A DNA stretch of 55,081 bases from Ruminococcus sp. (GCA_017481395.1 JAFUPE010000042.1:1-55081), one strand, 5' to 3'. Numbered from the stretch's first letter, positions 7,111-16,638 are shown. Notes: generated by a model not told the origin, from the sequence alone. Numbers and translations are program-made.

Positions 7111-9027
7111 TTAATAAGCTACATAACTGCAACCAAATGCAGCTAATGAATAAGTTAAGCTATAACTACAAGGGCCCATGCGAGATACACTGACTGAGTA
7201 TAAACCTGCTTCACCATCACCTACGTCAAACGTTAGTAATTGAAACGGGTTTTGGGTATCAAAAGAAGTGTACACAGTCCCGCTAGGTGATGTAACTGTA
7301 AGTCTCAGAAACGAGAAACTAGAATACAGTAAAGAGCTCGAATCATTGTGTGTTGCATCTGCTATCATTGATCTAGTATTCCATGTTAATGCAAATCTAA
7401 TATTGCCAGCTTTTTCCGGTACATTTATATAGAATGCTTGAGTTCCTGTAGAATTAGAAGCGAAAGAACCAGTATGTGTTTTAGCAAAACTTTTTTCAGA
7501 TAAGCAACTTATAGTTTTTTGAACATTTATAACACCTGCACCGTATTTTCTATCCATATCCGTTCCACTTGTGTCTACGCTTTCTTCTGATTTTTCACCA
7601 TTTGCACCTGCCATTACCAATGATTTAATCAAGGTAGGATTTGCAGAAATATTTGGTCTTAATTGAATTAATTTTGCAATCATACCCGCAACAAGAGGTG
7701 CAGAAAAACTATTTCCGCTAACACAACCAAACCTAGGCACAGAATCTATATTTCCTGGTGCAACTACATGAGGAAAATATCTGTTTGATTCGGAATATGC
7801 AGAACCTTCTCTATCTAAAGACTCTGAAAATATATAATTATTGTTTTCATCTTTACTGACATCTACAGCACCAACAACAATAGCATTATTTGAATATGCT
7901 AATGGAGAAATATTTAAGTATTCCTCGCTAAAGTGTTGTAAATAACCAGCCGCTACAACCACAGTAACACCATGTTGATATGATATATGATCTATCCACT
8001 TAGAAAAATCATTTGGCACATTATATCTATCGTCAGATATAGAAACACTAATATTAATTATAGCAACTTGACTATCAATAAGCCATTCGATACCTGCTTT
8101 CCAGCCATCGGGAACTTTGGTAGAAGTACAATATAGTTGAGCATCAGGAACAATGCCAACAAAGCTATCCTCTTCATTATCGCTTTTACCAACTAATAAA
8201 GTGGCGATTACGTCGGCGTGTCCTGTATAGAAAGTATGAGGAGTGAGAATATCAGGATCAAAAATTATATTATCCTCACCATTAGCTAATTCTCGATGGA
8301 TCAAAGAACCTCCAGTTGCAGGAACACCGTTTTCAATCAACCCTATTTTTATCCCTTCACCTGTTAAATCACTCCTGGATTCTATTGCTTTTAAACACTC
8401 AGAAAAATCAATATAAGACATTTCCGTTGACGAAGAGAATTCACCGATAGAATCATCTGTAGATGCACATATATTTTCTTCATAATAGTAAACTGATACT
8501 ACATTCTTATTCGAAATAAGTTTATATATATCAGATTTTACTAATTTTAGAACAACATTGGGAGCATAAGAACATATATATTCTACCTCATAATCGCTAA
8601 ATTCTGTTGTCATTGAATTTAACTGTTCGCCATTATATTCCGAGTATATTAGCTTTGCTACATTACGTCTGGTAGAAACCAGTTCATTAATTTCGTTCAA
8701 AGACAATTTATTGTCAGTAATAGTATTAGTAGAATATGTATCCGTTATCTGCTTAAAGCTGGGAGTAACACTCTGGTTAACCACCAAAGAACTAGCCGCA
8801 CGTTTAGTTTGATTATCGAAATGTTCTTTACTTATGTCAGCAAACCAAACAGAAACAGGTATTAGTACATTGTTAGAGGATTCTTCTAATATTTCTAACA
8901 ATTTAAAATCAATTTTGCTGTTTTGCGGTAACTGGGTAGCAGATACCAATACATAGGATAGAGGAAGCAATAGTGCAAAAATAAGAATAAAGCTTATTCC
9001 ACGTGTAAACAAAATTTGCCCCTTCAT
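7111..9027 (-). CDS. Secreted S8 (subtilase) family protein with altered catalytic residues (638 aa)
   Basis: A hydrophobic signal segment (FILIFALLLPLSYVLVSA) precedes a propeptide-like region, then a subtilase domain from about 222 to 520. HADVIATLLVG matches the catalytic His block (His270), and SGNSFSAPLVAG matches the Ser block (Ser440). The usual IDTG Asp block reads IENG, giving Glu232, and the oxyanion AAGN block reads AAGY (Tyr362). A beta-rich C-terminal domain follows (WNTRSMIADATHNDSSSLLYSS ...). ATG 9027 is used because GAGGAG lies 9 bases upstream; an earlier ATG at 9057 lacks a site. It may be an inactive or specialised peptidase. The ORF is intact, so decay is not obvious. It is followed by the dockerin gene at 6027. 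Confidence 0.85.
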   Translation of the reverse strand: MKGQILFTRGISFILIFALLLPLSYVLVSATQLPQNSKIDFKLLEILEESSNNVLIPVSVWFADISKEHFDNQTKRAASSLVVNQSVTPSFKQITDTYSTNTITDNKLSLNEINELVSTRRNVAKLIYSEYNGEQLNSMTTEFSDYEVEYICSYAPNVVLKLVKSDIYKLISNKNVVSVYYYEENICASTDDSIGEFSSSTEMSYIDFSECLKAIESRSDLTGEGIKIGLIENGVPATGGSLIHRELANGEDNIIFDPDILTPHTFYTGHADVIATLLVGKSDNEEDSFVGIVPDAQLYCTSTKVPDGWKAGIEWLIDSQVAIINISVSISDDRYNVPNDFSKWIDHISYQHGVTVVVAAGYLQHFSEEYLNISPLAYSNNAIVVGAVDVSKDENNNYIFSESLDREGSAYSESNRYFPHVVAPGNIDSVPRFGCVSGNSFSAPLVAGMIAKLIQLRPNISANPTLIKSLVMAGANGEKSEESVDTSGTDMDRKYGAGVINVQKTISCLSEKSFAKTHTGSFASNSTGTQAFYINVPEKAGNIRFALTWNTRSMIADATHNDSSSLLYSSFSFLRLTVTSPSGTVYTSFDTQNPFQLLTFDVGDGEAGLYSVSVSRMGPCSYSLTYSLAAFGCSYVAY

Positions 9028-9171
9028 ATTTTTATACTCCTCTCTGTTGTTAATCATTTTATTCTACCTTTTTATTTATCTTTTATTTTTCAAATATATT
9101 TTCCGCACAAAGATTCCAAACCCTTCTGCCCTTTAACTTGTTCGAAAGAGGTTAGTCATTATTATTTTGCT

Positions 9172-10908
9172 TTATCCTAAAGGAACATAATCTGCTTCAT
9201 TTACTATTGTAAATGTAAAGCTATCGGTTGCTTCTGTGTAGGATACGAGGCTGAAATAAACTGTTTCGCCCTTAGCGACTGTGCCGATTGCGGCGAAATC
9301 CAGACTTTCGAAAAGAGGAATATCGTCACTCATATGCAGCAGCATTCCGCTGTCGTCATAAATATAAACGCAAGCATCATCAGAGCCTTCGCTGTAAAGC
9401 ACAACTGTTGCGTCTTCCTCGGCAGTAAATACAAAGTTCTTTACATCAAAATCAGATTCGGATGCTTCAAGCTCAACTGTTACTGTTTCGCCCAAGGAAA
9501 TTTCTGTATACTCTGTTTCGTCAGGGGTAGCGTCTTCGAAGGGATATCTCTGCTGTGCTTCAAGATACTCCTCCTCGGTAGAATTAAGCACAGTGAAGAT
9601 TACGTTACCTTTCTCTTCGGGCTCAACTATGCCGATAATGTAATACTCTACGCCTGCTTCAAGATAACGAACGTCAAAAAGCCTTCCGCCTTCTTCGCTC
9701 ATATCAACGTAAATGTAGCTATTCTCAACATTATCAAGGTCGGCGATTACTGCCATTACACCTAAAGCAGTGCTGCTCTCGAAGTTAACACTGTAGTAGC
9801 CGCTTTCATCAGGAGTAAATCTGTAAACAGCCTGTGCTGCGTAGTATGTAAAGGTCTCGCCCTCAAACTCTTCTGTAAACTCCTCGACAACGATTTCGTC
9901 AGCAGTGCCAAGCTCAATATCCTTAGCCTCTCTCTTGAGCATTCCAAATGAGGTGTCACAGCAAACAGTAAAGTCAGAACCGCCTTCGTCCTGATTTACA
10001 ACAACGTAGTACTCGGTATTTTCGCCGTCATTGTAAACAGAAAGCGTTGTATTGCCTGTGCCGTCGTCATAACCCTCATTGTTAAGGTTGTAATTACCAT
10101 CATAGCAAGCAAGGCTTACAAGGGGATTCTCGCCCTCTATATATACAATAAGCTCGTCGTCTGCGTTTTCAAGCTGAGAGATGTCAACCTTATAAGTAAT
10201 TGGCGTCTTGCCAGCTTTAACCTCTAACTTGTCGCCAATGTTAAGCTCGACTGCACCTTCAATGTCAAAGGGAGCATTCTCAGAAGGGCTTACCGCAAAC
10301 TGAACGTTAGTGTCAAGTCCGTTTTCGATAAACATATAAGCACAATAAACACCGGGATTAAGCTTTGCAAGTATATAATAGGTTTCGCCATCGGGCTCAG
10401 CTACCCAATAACCCTCCATATCCTCGCTTGTAAAGTCAAGATAAAGGGTGGTTTCGCCGCCTGTTGTGGCAGAAATAACATAAAAGCCTTCTTCCTCAAC
10501 GGTAACCATAACCTCTACAGGAGCATCTATTGTAAGCTCAATGTCAATAATGCTTCCGTCTGCAAGGCAGGCGTAATCAGGAGCATACTCCTCAACAGGG
10601 AAATACTCAATAATCATGGCAACGTACTTCTGGATTAAAGTCGCGTCGCTGATTGTGATTTTTTCGTTTCCGTCTACGTCGCCGAAGTAAAGAGCATCCT
10701 CGGAAAGTGTTATAATCTTTGCAAGATGCTTCTGAATTGCGGTTGCATCCTTTACGGTAACCTTCTCGTCAAAGTCGGTGTCGCCAAAGTAGTACATAGG
10801 TGTTTCGTAGTAGTCCGCAAACTCAGCGGCAGATGCAGTAAGTGCCAATGATGAAAGTGTCAGCAAAAGCACCATTAGAACACTTAATAATTTGATAAAC
10901 TTTTTCAT
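9172..10908 (-). CDS. Secreted protein with N-terminal dockerin and beta-rich repeats (578 aa)
   Basis: The signal peptide ends near ALTASAA. The dockerin is unusual in being N-terminal (about 40-101), with two repeats: DTDFDEKVTVKDATAIQK and DVDGNEKITISDATLIQK. The remaining 470 residues are very acidic and beta-rich, with several similar segments such as YRFTPDESGYYSVNFESS and FVFTAEEDATVVLYSEGSDD. These resemble bacterial pre-peptidase (PPC-type) beta-sandwiches that bind substrate or other domains. No catalytic motif was seen. ATG 10908 follows AAAGGAAG; the earlier ATG at 10947 does not. Its likely role is a secreted accessory or binding component delivered to a cohesin. Confidence 0.78.
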   Translation of the reverse strand: MKKFIKLLSVLMVLLLTLSSLALTASAAEFADYYETPMYYFGDTDFDEKVTVKDATAIQKHLAKIITLSEDALYFGDVDGNEKITISDATLIQKYVAMIIEYFPVEEYAPDYACLADGSIIDIELTIDAPVEVMVTVEEEGFYVISATTGGETTLYLDFTSEDMEGYWVAEPDGETYYILAKLNPGVYCAYMFIENGLDTNVQFAVSPSENAPFDIEGAVELNIGDKLEVKAGKTPITYKVDISQLENADDELIVYIEGENPLVSLACYDGNYNLNNEGYDDGTGNTTLSVYNDGENTEYYVVVNQDEGGSDFTVCCDTSFGMLKREAKDIELGTADEIVVEEFTEEFEGETFTYYAAQAVYRFTPDESGYYSVNFESSTALGVMAVIADLDNVENSYIYVDMSEEGGRLFDVRYLEAGVEYYIIGIVEPEEKGNVIFTVLNSTEEEYLEAQQRYPFEDATPDETEYTEISLGETVTVELEASESDFDVKNFVFTAEEDATVVLYSEGSDDACVYIYDDSGMLLHMSDDIPLFESLDFAAIGTVAKGETVYFSLVSYTEATDSFTFTIVNEADYVPLG

Positions 10909-11091
10909 AATAAACTTCCTTTCTGTTTGGTTTTGATATTTTATCATTTTTAGTTTACAATATTTGTTTATCTTTGTCTACCACACAGTTATCTTTTCTG
11001 CATTAAAGCAAAAAAGTGCAACAAAAGAAACCCAACGCTCGGTTTTGCTTTTTTCACAAAACAAATTAATAAGAATTAACCGAAAAACAAC

Positions 11092-11124
11092 AAAAGCTGT
11101 CCCCGTTTTTGTGAGACAGCTTTT
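11092..11124 (-). terminator. Terminator of spoVAC
   Basis: AAAAGCTGTC pairs with GACAGCTTTT around a 13-base loop. On the minus strand it is followed by a T-rich tail and lies about 30 bases past the spoVAC stop. Confidence 0.75.
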
Positions 11125-11152
11125 CGGTAAGTCTGTTATTAACCACCTGTTG

Positions 11153-11584
11153 CTAATTTAAAATATAATAAATAAATCCGTACACCACGCTTGCCACAAC
11201 GCCGTATACGATTACCGGCCCTGCAATAGTGAACATTTTAGCACCTATTCCTATTACAAATCCCTCGGCTCTGAACTCAATAGCAGCACTTGTTACCGCA
11301 TTTGAAAAGCCTGTAATAGGTACCAAGGTACCTGCACCTGCGTGTTTTGCAATTTTATCAAAGACACCAAGCATCGTCAGCACTGAAGCTATAAAAATAA
11401 GGCTTAGAGACACAAAGGTTCTGCCCTGCTTTTCGTCAGCTCCCCACATTTTGTAAAGCTCAAAAAGCACCTCGCCAAAGGCACAGATTCCTCCTCCAAT
11501 CAAAAACGCCCTTATGCACTCCATAAAGGTGTGACTATTGGGGGATTTTTCTTTTACAAGCTTTGAATACTTATTTTTATCCAT
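11153..11584 (-). CDS. spoVAC: Stage V sporulation protein AC (143 aa)
   Basis: SpoVA proteins form the inner spore membrane channel that takes up dipicolinic acid during sporulation and releases it in germination. The protein matches SpoVAC in length and key segments: KYSKLVKEKSPNSH at the start, the hydrophobic AFLIGGGICAFGEVLFELYK, and the hallmark loop GAGTLVPITGFSNAVTSAAIEFRAEG, followed by a last membrane helix. It is monocistronic here, and the usual partners spoVAD and spoVAE are not in the window. Its presence supports a spore-forming host. The start follows a weak ribosome site. Confidence 0.9.
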   Translation of the reverse strand: MDKNKYSKLVKEKSPNSHTFMECIRAFLIGGGICAFGEVLFELYKMWGADEKQGRTFVSLSLIFIASVLTMLGVFDKIAKHAGAGTLVPITGFSNAVTSAAIEFRAEGFVIGIGAKMFTIAGPVIVYGVVASVVYGFIYYILN

Positions 11585-11641
11585 TTTTATATCACCAAGC
11601 TTATTTTTCCCGAAATTACTAAAAATATCAGCAATAACTGT

Positions 11642-11670
11642 TTGCTTTAAGCATCACTTAGTGCTATAAT
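11642..11670 (+). promoter_or_regulatory. Promoter of the cysteine desulfurase gene
   Basis: TTGCTT at 11642-11647, a 17-base spacer and a perfect TATAAT at 11665-11670 lie 31 bases before the GTG start. No other promoter is visible in the run to 16549. Confidence 0.75.
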
Positions 11671-11701
11671 GTAAAATGAGAAATTATTGAGGAGGGATAT
11701 T

Positions 11702-12838
11702 GTGGACTTTCATTATCTTGACAACAGTGCTACAACAAAAGTAAGCGAAGGTGCCGCAAACAAGGCAATTGAGCTTATGCGCCATAATTTCGGCAATCCC
11801 TCTTCTCTGCATTCTTTCGGCTTTGAAGCCGAGAAAGAGCTTAATGCCGCACGTCAGGCTGTAGCCGAGGCAATAGGTGCCAAGGAAAGCGAAATTTACT
11901 TCACCTCGGGTGGCACCGAGGCAAATAACCTTGCCCTTATGGGTGTGGCTGAAGCCAAAAAGCGAGCAGGCAAAAAAATCGTCACAACTGCTATTGAGCA
12001 CAGCTCAATAATTGACACCGCCAAACACCTTGAAAGCTCAGGCTTTGAGGTAGAGTTTGTTTACCCCAAGGACAAAAACGGATTTGACGTTAAAGATTTT
12101 GAAAACGCAATTGACGAAAGCACTATTTTGGTTTCTGTTATGATGACCAACAACGAAACAGGCCTTATGCCGCCGGTTTCTAAAATTCCTGCCATTATTA
12201 AACGCAAAAACTCCCCTGCTCTTTTTCATATTGATGCGGTACAAGGGCTTGGCAAGGAAAACTTAAACGTAACCTCACTTAAGTGCGATTTAATGAGCAT
12301 AAGTGCTCATAAAATACATGGTGCAAAGGGAGTAGGTGCACTTTACGTAAAAAAAGGCGTTCGTATTCTGCCGCGAACCTTTGGCGGCAAGCAGGAAAAT
12401 TCCCTTCGCCCGGGTACTGAGGCGTTACCATTAATAGGTGCCTTTGGTGTTGCGGCAAAAGAGATTAATATTTTTGAAAACCGCGAAAAAATTACCGAGC
12501 TTAATTTGTATCTCAGACAAAAACTTGCAAGCTTTGATGATATAATTATAAACTCGCCGGAGGATGCCTCGCCTTATATACTTAATTTTTCGGCACGCTG
12601 TATAAGAAGCGAAACCATGCTTCACCACCTGTCTTCCTACGGAGTTTACGTATCTTCGGGCAGTGCGTGCTCAAAAGGCGGCAAAAGCCACGTTTTATCG
12701 GCACTTAAGCTAAACGATGACCTTGCTGACAGTGCCGTAAGAGTAAGCTTTTCGAAAGAAAGCACAATAAAAGACGTTGACGCACTTTTAGAAGCACTTG
12801 AAATCGGACTTAATACATTACAGAGGAAAAAGAAATGA
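11702..12838 (+). CDS. iscS: Cysteine desulfurase, NifS/IscS family (378 aa)
   Basis: This PLP enzyme takes sulfur from cysteine as a persulfide for thio-modified tRNA, Fe-S clusters or thiamin. Landmarks: YLDNSATT at the N-terminus, HID in the cofactor site, Lys204 in SAHKIHGAKG for the Schiff base, and the catalytic Cys323 in SSGSACSKGG. GTG 11702 follows GAGGAGGG by 5 bases; the longer frame would start inside that site. The next gene, thiI, overlaps it by 4 bases, so this desulfurase most likely feeds ThiI. Length is normal. Confidence 0.93.
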   Translation: MDFHYLDNSATTKVSEGAANKAIELMRHNFGNPSSLHSFGFEAEKELNAARQAVAEAIGAKESEIYFTSGGTEANNLALMGVAEAKKRAGKKIVTTAIEHSSIIDTAKHLESSGFEVEFVYPKDKNGFDVKDFENAIDESTILVSVMMTNNETGLMPPVSKIPAIIKRKNSPALFHIDAVQGLGKENLNVTSLKCDLMSISAHKIHGAKGVGALYVKKGVRILPRTFGGKQENSLRPGTEALPLIGAFGVAAKEINIFENREKITELNLYLRQKLASFDDIIINSPEDASPYILNFSARCIRSETMLHHLSSYGVYVSSGSACSKGGKSHVLSALKLNDDLADSAVRVSFSKESTIKDVDALLEALEIGLNTLQRKKK

Positions 12839-14001
12839 AAGAAGTAGTTTTAATAAAGCTGGGCGAAATCGCCCTAAAGGGACTTAACCGCCGCACGTTT
12901 GAGGATGTGCTTAAGAAAAACATTAAAAAAGCTCTTTACGGCTTAGGATATTTTAAGCTTTCTATTGCCCAGTCCACTATCTGTGTAACCCCCGAAAGCA
13001 AGGACGTGGATATGGATAAGGTGGAGGACGCAATATCCCGAGTTTTCGGTATCGTCAGCTACACCAGAGCCTGCGTTTGTGAAAAAGATATGGAAGATAT
13101 CTACGCAAAGGCTCCGAAGTATCTTGAGGATATTTTAGGCGAAGCCAAAACCTTTAAGGTAGAGGCAAAACGAAGTGACAAAAAGTTTCCCCTTAAATCT
13201 CCTGAGATATGTATGGAATTAGGCGGACTTATTTTAGATAAATTCCCCCACCTTAGTGTTGACGTTCACAACCCTGAGGTTAAAGTTACTGTTGAGGTAA
13301 GGGATTTTGCCGCTTACGTTCATGCCGACAGTAAAAAGGGTGCCGGCGGTATCCCCGTAGGCACAGGCGGCAACGGTTGTATTCTTATCAGCGGCGGTAT
13401 CGACTCGCCTGTAGCCGCCTACATGATGGCAAAGCGAGGCATAAAGCTTACCGCTGTGCATTTTGCAAGTCCTCCCTATACAAGTGAACGTGCCCTTGAA
13501 AAGGTTAAGAAGCTATTAAAGCTTGTAAGCCGTTATAGCGGCAATATTACAATGATAACCGTACCCTTTACAAAGCTTCAGGAAAAAATCCGCGACGATT
13601 GCCCCGAAGAGCTTTTTACAATTATTATGCGTCGTCTTATGATGCAGATTAGCGAGCGTATTGCCAAGGATTACGACTGCTCGGCACTTATTACAGGCGA
13701 AAGCTTAGGTCAGGTTGCAAGCCAGACTATCCACGCCATTGCCTGCACAGACGAAGCCGCAACCATGCCTGTGTTCAGACCTCTTATAGGCATGGATAAG
13801 GAAGAGATTATCAGCATTTCACGCAAAATCGACACTTTCGAAACCTCTATCGAGCCTTTCGAAGACTGCTGTACAATCTTTACACCAAAGCACCCCAGAA
13901 CCCGCCCTGTGATTAAATTCGTAAAATATGCCGAAGAAGAGGCAAATTTCGGGGAGCTTATTGAAGAAGCAATTAAGAACGTAGAAATTACCGAAATCTA
14001 A
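12835..14001 (+). CDS. thiI: tRNA 4-thiouridine synthetase ThiI (388 aa)
   Basis: ThiI adenylates U8 of tRNA and transfers sulfur to make 4-thiouridine. The N-terminal ferredoxin-like/THUMP region (about 1-165) is followed by a PP-loop ATP site (ILISGGIDSPVAAYMMAKRG) and the AANH domain with GESLGQVASQT. There is no C-terminal rhodanese domain, so sulfur transfer must use the shorter form found in many Firmicutes, fed directly by a NifS-type enzyme. The ATGA overlap with the desulfurase gene just upstream supports this pairing. Confidence 0.95.
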   Translation: MKEVVLIKLGEIALKGLNRRTFEDVLKKNIKKALYGLGYFKLSIAQSTICVTPESKDVDMDKVEDAISRVFGIVSYTRACVCEKDMEDIYAKAPKYLEDILGEAKTFKVEAKRSDKKFPLKSPEICMELGGLILDKFPHLSVDVHNPEVKVTVEVRDFAAYVHADSKKGAGGIPVGTGGNGCILISGGIDSPVAAYMMAKRGIKLTAVHFASPPYTSERALEKVKKLLKLVSRYSGNITMITVPFTKLQEKIRDDCPEELFTIIMRRLMMQISERIAKDYDCSALITGESLGQVASQTIHAIACTDEAATMPVFRPLIGMDKEEIISISRKIDTFETSIEPFEDCCTIFTPKHPRTRPVIKFVKYAEEEANFGELIEEAIKNVEITEI

Positions 14002-14024
14002 ACTGATTATTTTTAGGAGGACAT

Positions 14025-16103
14025 ATGAGAGCAGAGCTGTTTTCTTTAAGACGCACCCCATCAGAGGTAGCCGAGCTTAACAATCAGTCCAAAAGCCTAT
14101 ATACAAGACTTGACGAATTAGCAAACACCCATATTATAATTAAAACCGAGGTTGACCGAAACCCCAAAAAACTGAGCACCGCTTTCAGAGAAAGCTACGA
14201 AAACGATGACTCTGTCGAGGGCTACGTATTTGCGAATGCCATCGACACCGAGGACAGCTCCTCCTTTGTGGATTTGTTTTCTTCCCTTATCGGCTTGATT
14301 GAAACCACCGAAGACTGTTGCAGTCCCTTTAAAAAAGACGGCAAAACCTTTGAAAACCACGTTAACGTCTACACCTTTCCCTGCAAGGGTACAAGCATAA
14401 AGGGTTACTGCTTTTATGCCCTTAACAAAAGGTTTATTATACTTCCTGCTTTTGAAACAGTTAAGGACGTAAGCTTTAACGAATTCTTTACCGACGCTGT
14501 GCTCAACGCAAAAGCGGTTCTTAAAGAAAAGAAAGAAAAACACCCCGACGGCACAATTACTTTGGAAAAAGACAGTATTACATACCTTAAGGCTAAAAAA
14601 AGCTCCAAAAGCTTTTTCTTAAGCTTTATTCCTCTCAAAGGCGACAGTATAAGCCAAGTAATATTAAAGATTATCGTGCTTCTTGCAATTGCCGCATTTG
14701 TTGCAGGCGGTATAATACTTCTTAACTTCTACGTATTTATGCCCATGGAAAACCAGAGTGTAATAAACGAAATCCAGAATATCGCCTTTGCCACCACTGA
14801 TGAGGTTACCTACGCCACCAACGACGAAGGTGAGGTTGTTGTAGTTAACTCTTCCAACAAAAACTGGAAGGGACTAAAAAAGGTTAACGAAGAAATCGTA
14901 GCTTGGATAAGCATTGACGGAACTAAAATTAACTACCCTGTTTTAGAGCATAAGGGTGATACTCCCGAAAGCCAGTTCTACCTTTACAGAAACTACAAAA
15001 AAGACTACTCTGACTTTGGCAGTATCTTTGTTGACTACCGCTGTGAGGACAGCTACAAATCAAAGAACTTTATTCTTCATGGTCATAATATGGGTAGCGA
15101 CGACTCTATGTTCGGTCAGCTTATGAATTACGCCCGTGCTGACGGCAGAACCAAGGGTAATACCAAGTTCTACAAAGAATCACCTATTGTCACAATCGAC
15201 ACCCCCGAGGGTACCGACGAATATGTGATTTTCGCGGTGATGAAAATTGATGTTTCAAACGATATCGAAAACATCTTCGATTACCTTAAGGCAGATTTTG
15301 ACTCCGACGCAAGGTTTATGAACTTCATTTACAACCTTAAGGTACGTTCTTATCTTGATGTTGATATTCCTATTAATGAAGATGACAGCCTGCTGACACT
15401 TTCGACCTGCTCTTATGAAACTGACAATATGCGAACTGTTGCCGTTGCCAGAAGAGTAAGAGAAAACGAGGACGTTTCTAAATACGTTAAAAAGGCAAAG
15501 GAAGCAAGTCCTGTCAGCTCGGCAAGCTCATCCTTCAGTGCCGAGTATAAGGCAAACAATACACCTTGGTACGACGGCAAAGGCAATCTTGAGGGCGACG
15601 AAACTGTTCTTTATATGTCGCAAAGCGAAATGTATACAGTTAAGTTCTTAGATGCAAACGGCAAGACCATATCTACCCAGATTATACTTGAGGGAAGAGA
15701 CGCCAAGGCTCCTAAGGAAAACCCCAGAAAGGCGGCAGACGGCAAGTATTACTACGTATTCAAGGGTTGGGACTCTGTTTACACCAACGTTACAAAGGAC
15801 TTAACCGTAAAACCGATATTTACTAAAAAGAAGATGCCTACCGAAACAAAGCCTACCACCGAGGCTACCACTGCAAAACCCACCGAAGCACCTACACCGA
15901 TACCCGATACCCCTACTCCTGTGGTAACCGAGGCACCTGAAACCAAACCGCCAAAAACCGAGGCTCCTACAACCGTGCCTCCCACCACAGCTCCTCCTAC
16001 CGAGGCGACCGAGGTTATCACCACAGCACCTGTAACAATTGCTACCGAGGCACCTGAGACTATGACACAGGCAGAGGCAAGCGAGCCTTTGACCACACCT
16101 TAA
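14025..16103 (+). CDS. srtB: Class B-type sortase with N-terminal domain and C-terminal Thr/Pro stalk (692 aa)
   Basis: Sortases join surface proteins to peptidoglycan. Domains in order: a cytoplasmic region of about 210 residues of unknown fold, one transmembrane helix (about 212-236), and a class B sortase core (about 285-480). The core holds His354 in LHGHNM, Cys462 in LSTCSY and Arg470. Next come an InlB-type beta repeat (about 535-595, ending YVFKGWDSVYTNVTKDLTVKPIF) and a Thr/Pro/Glu-rich tail to the end. Most class B sortases stop after the core, so both extensions are unusual. AGGAGG lies upstream of the ATG. It follows thiI by 23 bases. The Cna_B surface protein at 18644 ends in a sorting-type signal and is a candidate substrate. 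Confidence 0.9.
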   Translation: MRAELFSLRRTPSEVAELNNQSKSLYTRLDELANTHIIIKTEVDRNPKKLSTAFRESYENDDSVEGYVFANAIDTEDSSSFVDLFSSLIGLIETTEDCCSPFKKDGKTFENHVNVYTFPCKGTSIKGYCFYALNKRFIILPAFETVKDVSFNEFFTDAVLNAKAVLKEKKEKHPDGTITLEKDSITYLKAKKSSKSFFLSFIPLKGDSISQVILKIIVLLAIAAFVAGGIILLNFYVFMPMENQSVINEIQNIAFATTDEVTYATNDEGEVVVVNSSNKNWKGLKKVNEEIVAWISIDGTKINYPVLEHKGDTPESQFYLYRNYKKDYSDFGSIFVDYRCEDSYKSKNFILHGHNMGSDDSMFGQLMNYARADGRTKGNTKFYKESPIVTIDTPEGTDEYVIFAVMKIDVSNDIENIFDYLKADFDSDARFMNFIYNLKVRSYLDVDIPINEDDSLLTLSTCSYETDNMRTVAVARRVRENEDVSKYVKKAKEASPVSSASSSFSAEYKANNTPWYDGKGNLEGDETVLYMSQSEMYTVKFLDANGKTISTQIILEGRDAKAPKENPRKAADGKYYYVFKGWDSVYTNVTKDLTVKPIFTKKKMPTETKPTTEATTAKPTEAPTPIPDTPTPVVTEAPETKPPKTEAPTTVPPTTAPPTEATEVITTAPVTIATEAPETMTQAEASEPLTTP

Positions 16104-16117
16104 AATGAGGTGACAAT

Positions 16118-16549
16118 ATGAAATGTAATCTTGTTTTCTATCTTGCACGAAAAACAAGCTACTGCGAAAAGGCACTAAAAAAAGCTATTGCAGAAATCGA
16201 CACTGGGCTTCATACCATTTGTGCATCGACCACCCCACTAATGCTTGGCGAAAAGCTTACCGAAGCACTTAAAACCTGCAACCTTGTGTTCATCATAGGC
16301 GGACTTGGCTTTTCGGGCGAAAACCGACTTTCTGACGTTTTGTCACGTGCATTGGCTACTACAAAAGTCAAAATCGGCGACGTTAGAAAGCTCTCAAACT
16401 CTGTGGGCAAAAACTGCGGATATCTCATACGTTCCGGCAATCAGCTAATTGTGGCTTTGCCCGATAATCCCGAAGAGCTTAGTGCAATGCTTTCTCCTCA
16501 ACTCAAATCCTACATTGCCAAAATGTATAACCTGAATTACAGCGAATAA
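16118..16549 (+). CDS. MoaB/MogA-like fold protein (143 aa)
   Basis: A short cytoplasmic protein with segments resembling the molybdopterin-binding (MoaB/MogA/CinA) fold: LVFIIGGLGFSGENRLSDVLSRAL at the expected GG loop position, and VALPDNPEELSAML like the LPGxPxE loop near the C-terminus. No genes for molybdenum cofactor synthesis are nearby, and the Asp of the usual GGxGxxxxD is replaced by Asn/Arg. Another function is therefore likely. It starts 14 bases after the sortase stop, with GAGGTG before the ATG, and a terminator follows. The family call is tentative. Confidence 0.5.
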   Translation: MKCNLVFYLARKTSYCEKALKKAIAEIDTGLHTICASTTPLMLGEKLTEALKTCNLVFIIGGLGFSGENRLSDVLSRALATTKVKIGDVRKLSNSVGKNCGYLIRSGNQLIVALPDNPEELSAMLSPQLKSYIAKMYNLNYSE

Positions 16550-16554
16550 CACAA

Positions 16555-16577
16555 ACCGCCGACTAAAAATCGGCGGT
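16555..16577 (+). terminator. Terminator of the desulfurase-to-MoaB-like run
   Basis: CCGCCGA pairs with TCGGCGG around a 7-base loop and is followed by a run of Ts. Confidence 0.85.
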
Positions 16578-16587
16578 AATTTTTTGC

Positions 16588-16616
16588 TTGACAACTTATA
16601 TACCGTTTGGTATACT
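16588..16616 (+). promoter_or_regulatory. Near-consensus promoter of the TetR gene
   Basis: TTGACA at 16588-16593, a 17-base spacer and TATACT at 16611-16616. The operator palindrome at 16599 covers the spacer and the -10 element. Confidence 0.85.
16599..16614. promoter_or_regulatory. TetR operator copy 1
   Basis: TATACCGTTTGGTATA is a perfect 6-bp inverted repeat with a 4-base centre. It overlaps the spacer and -10 of the TetR promoter, so the repressor would block its own gene. The same arms recur before the GH13 gene. Confidence 0.8.
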
Positions 16617-16638
16617 ACCATTGTCGGAGGTGTTAAAT

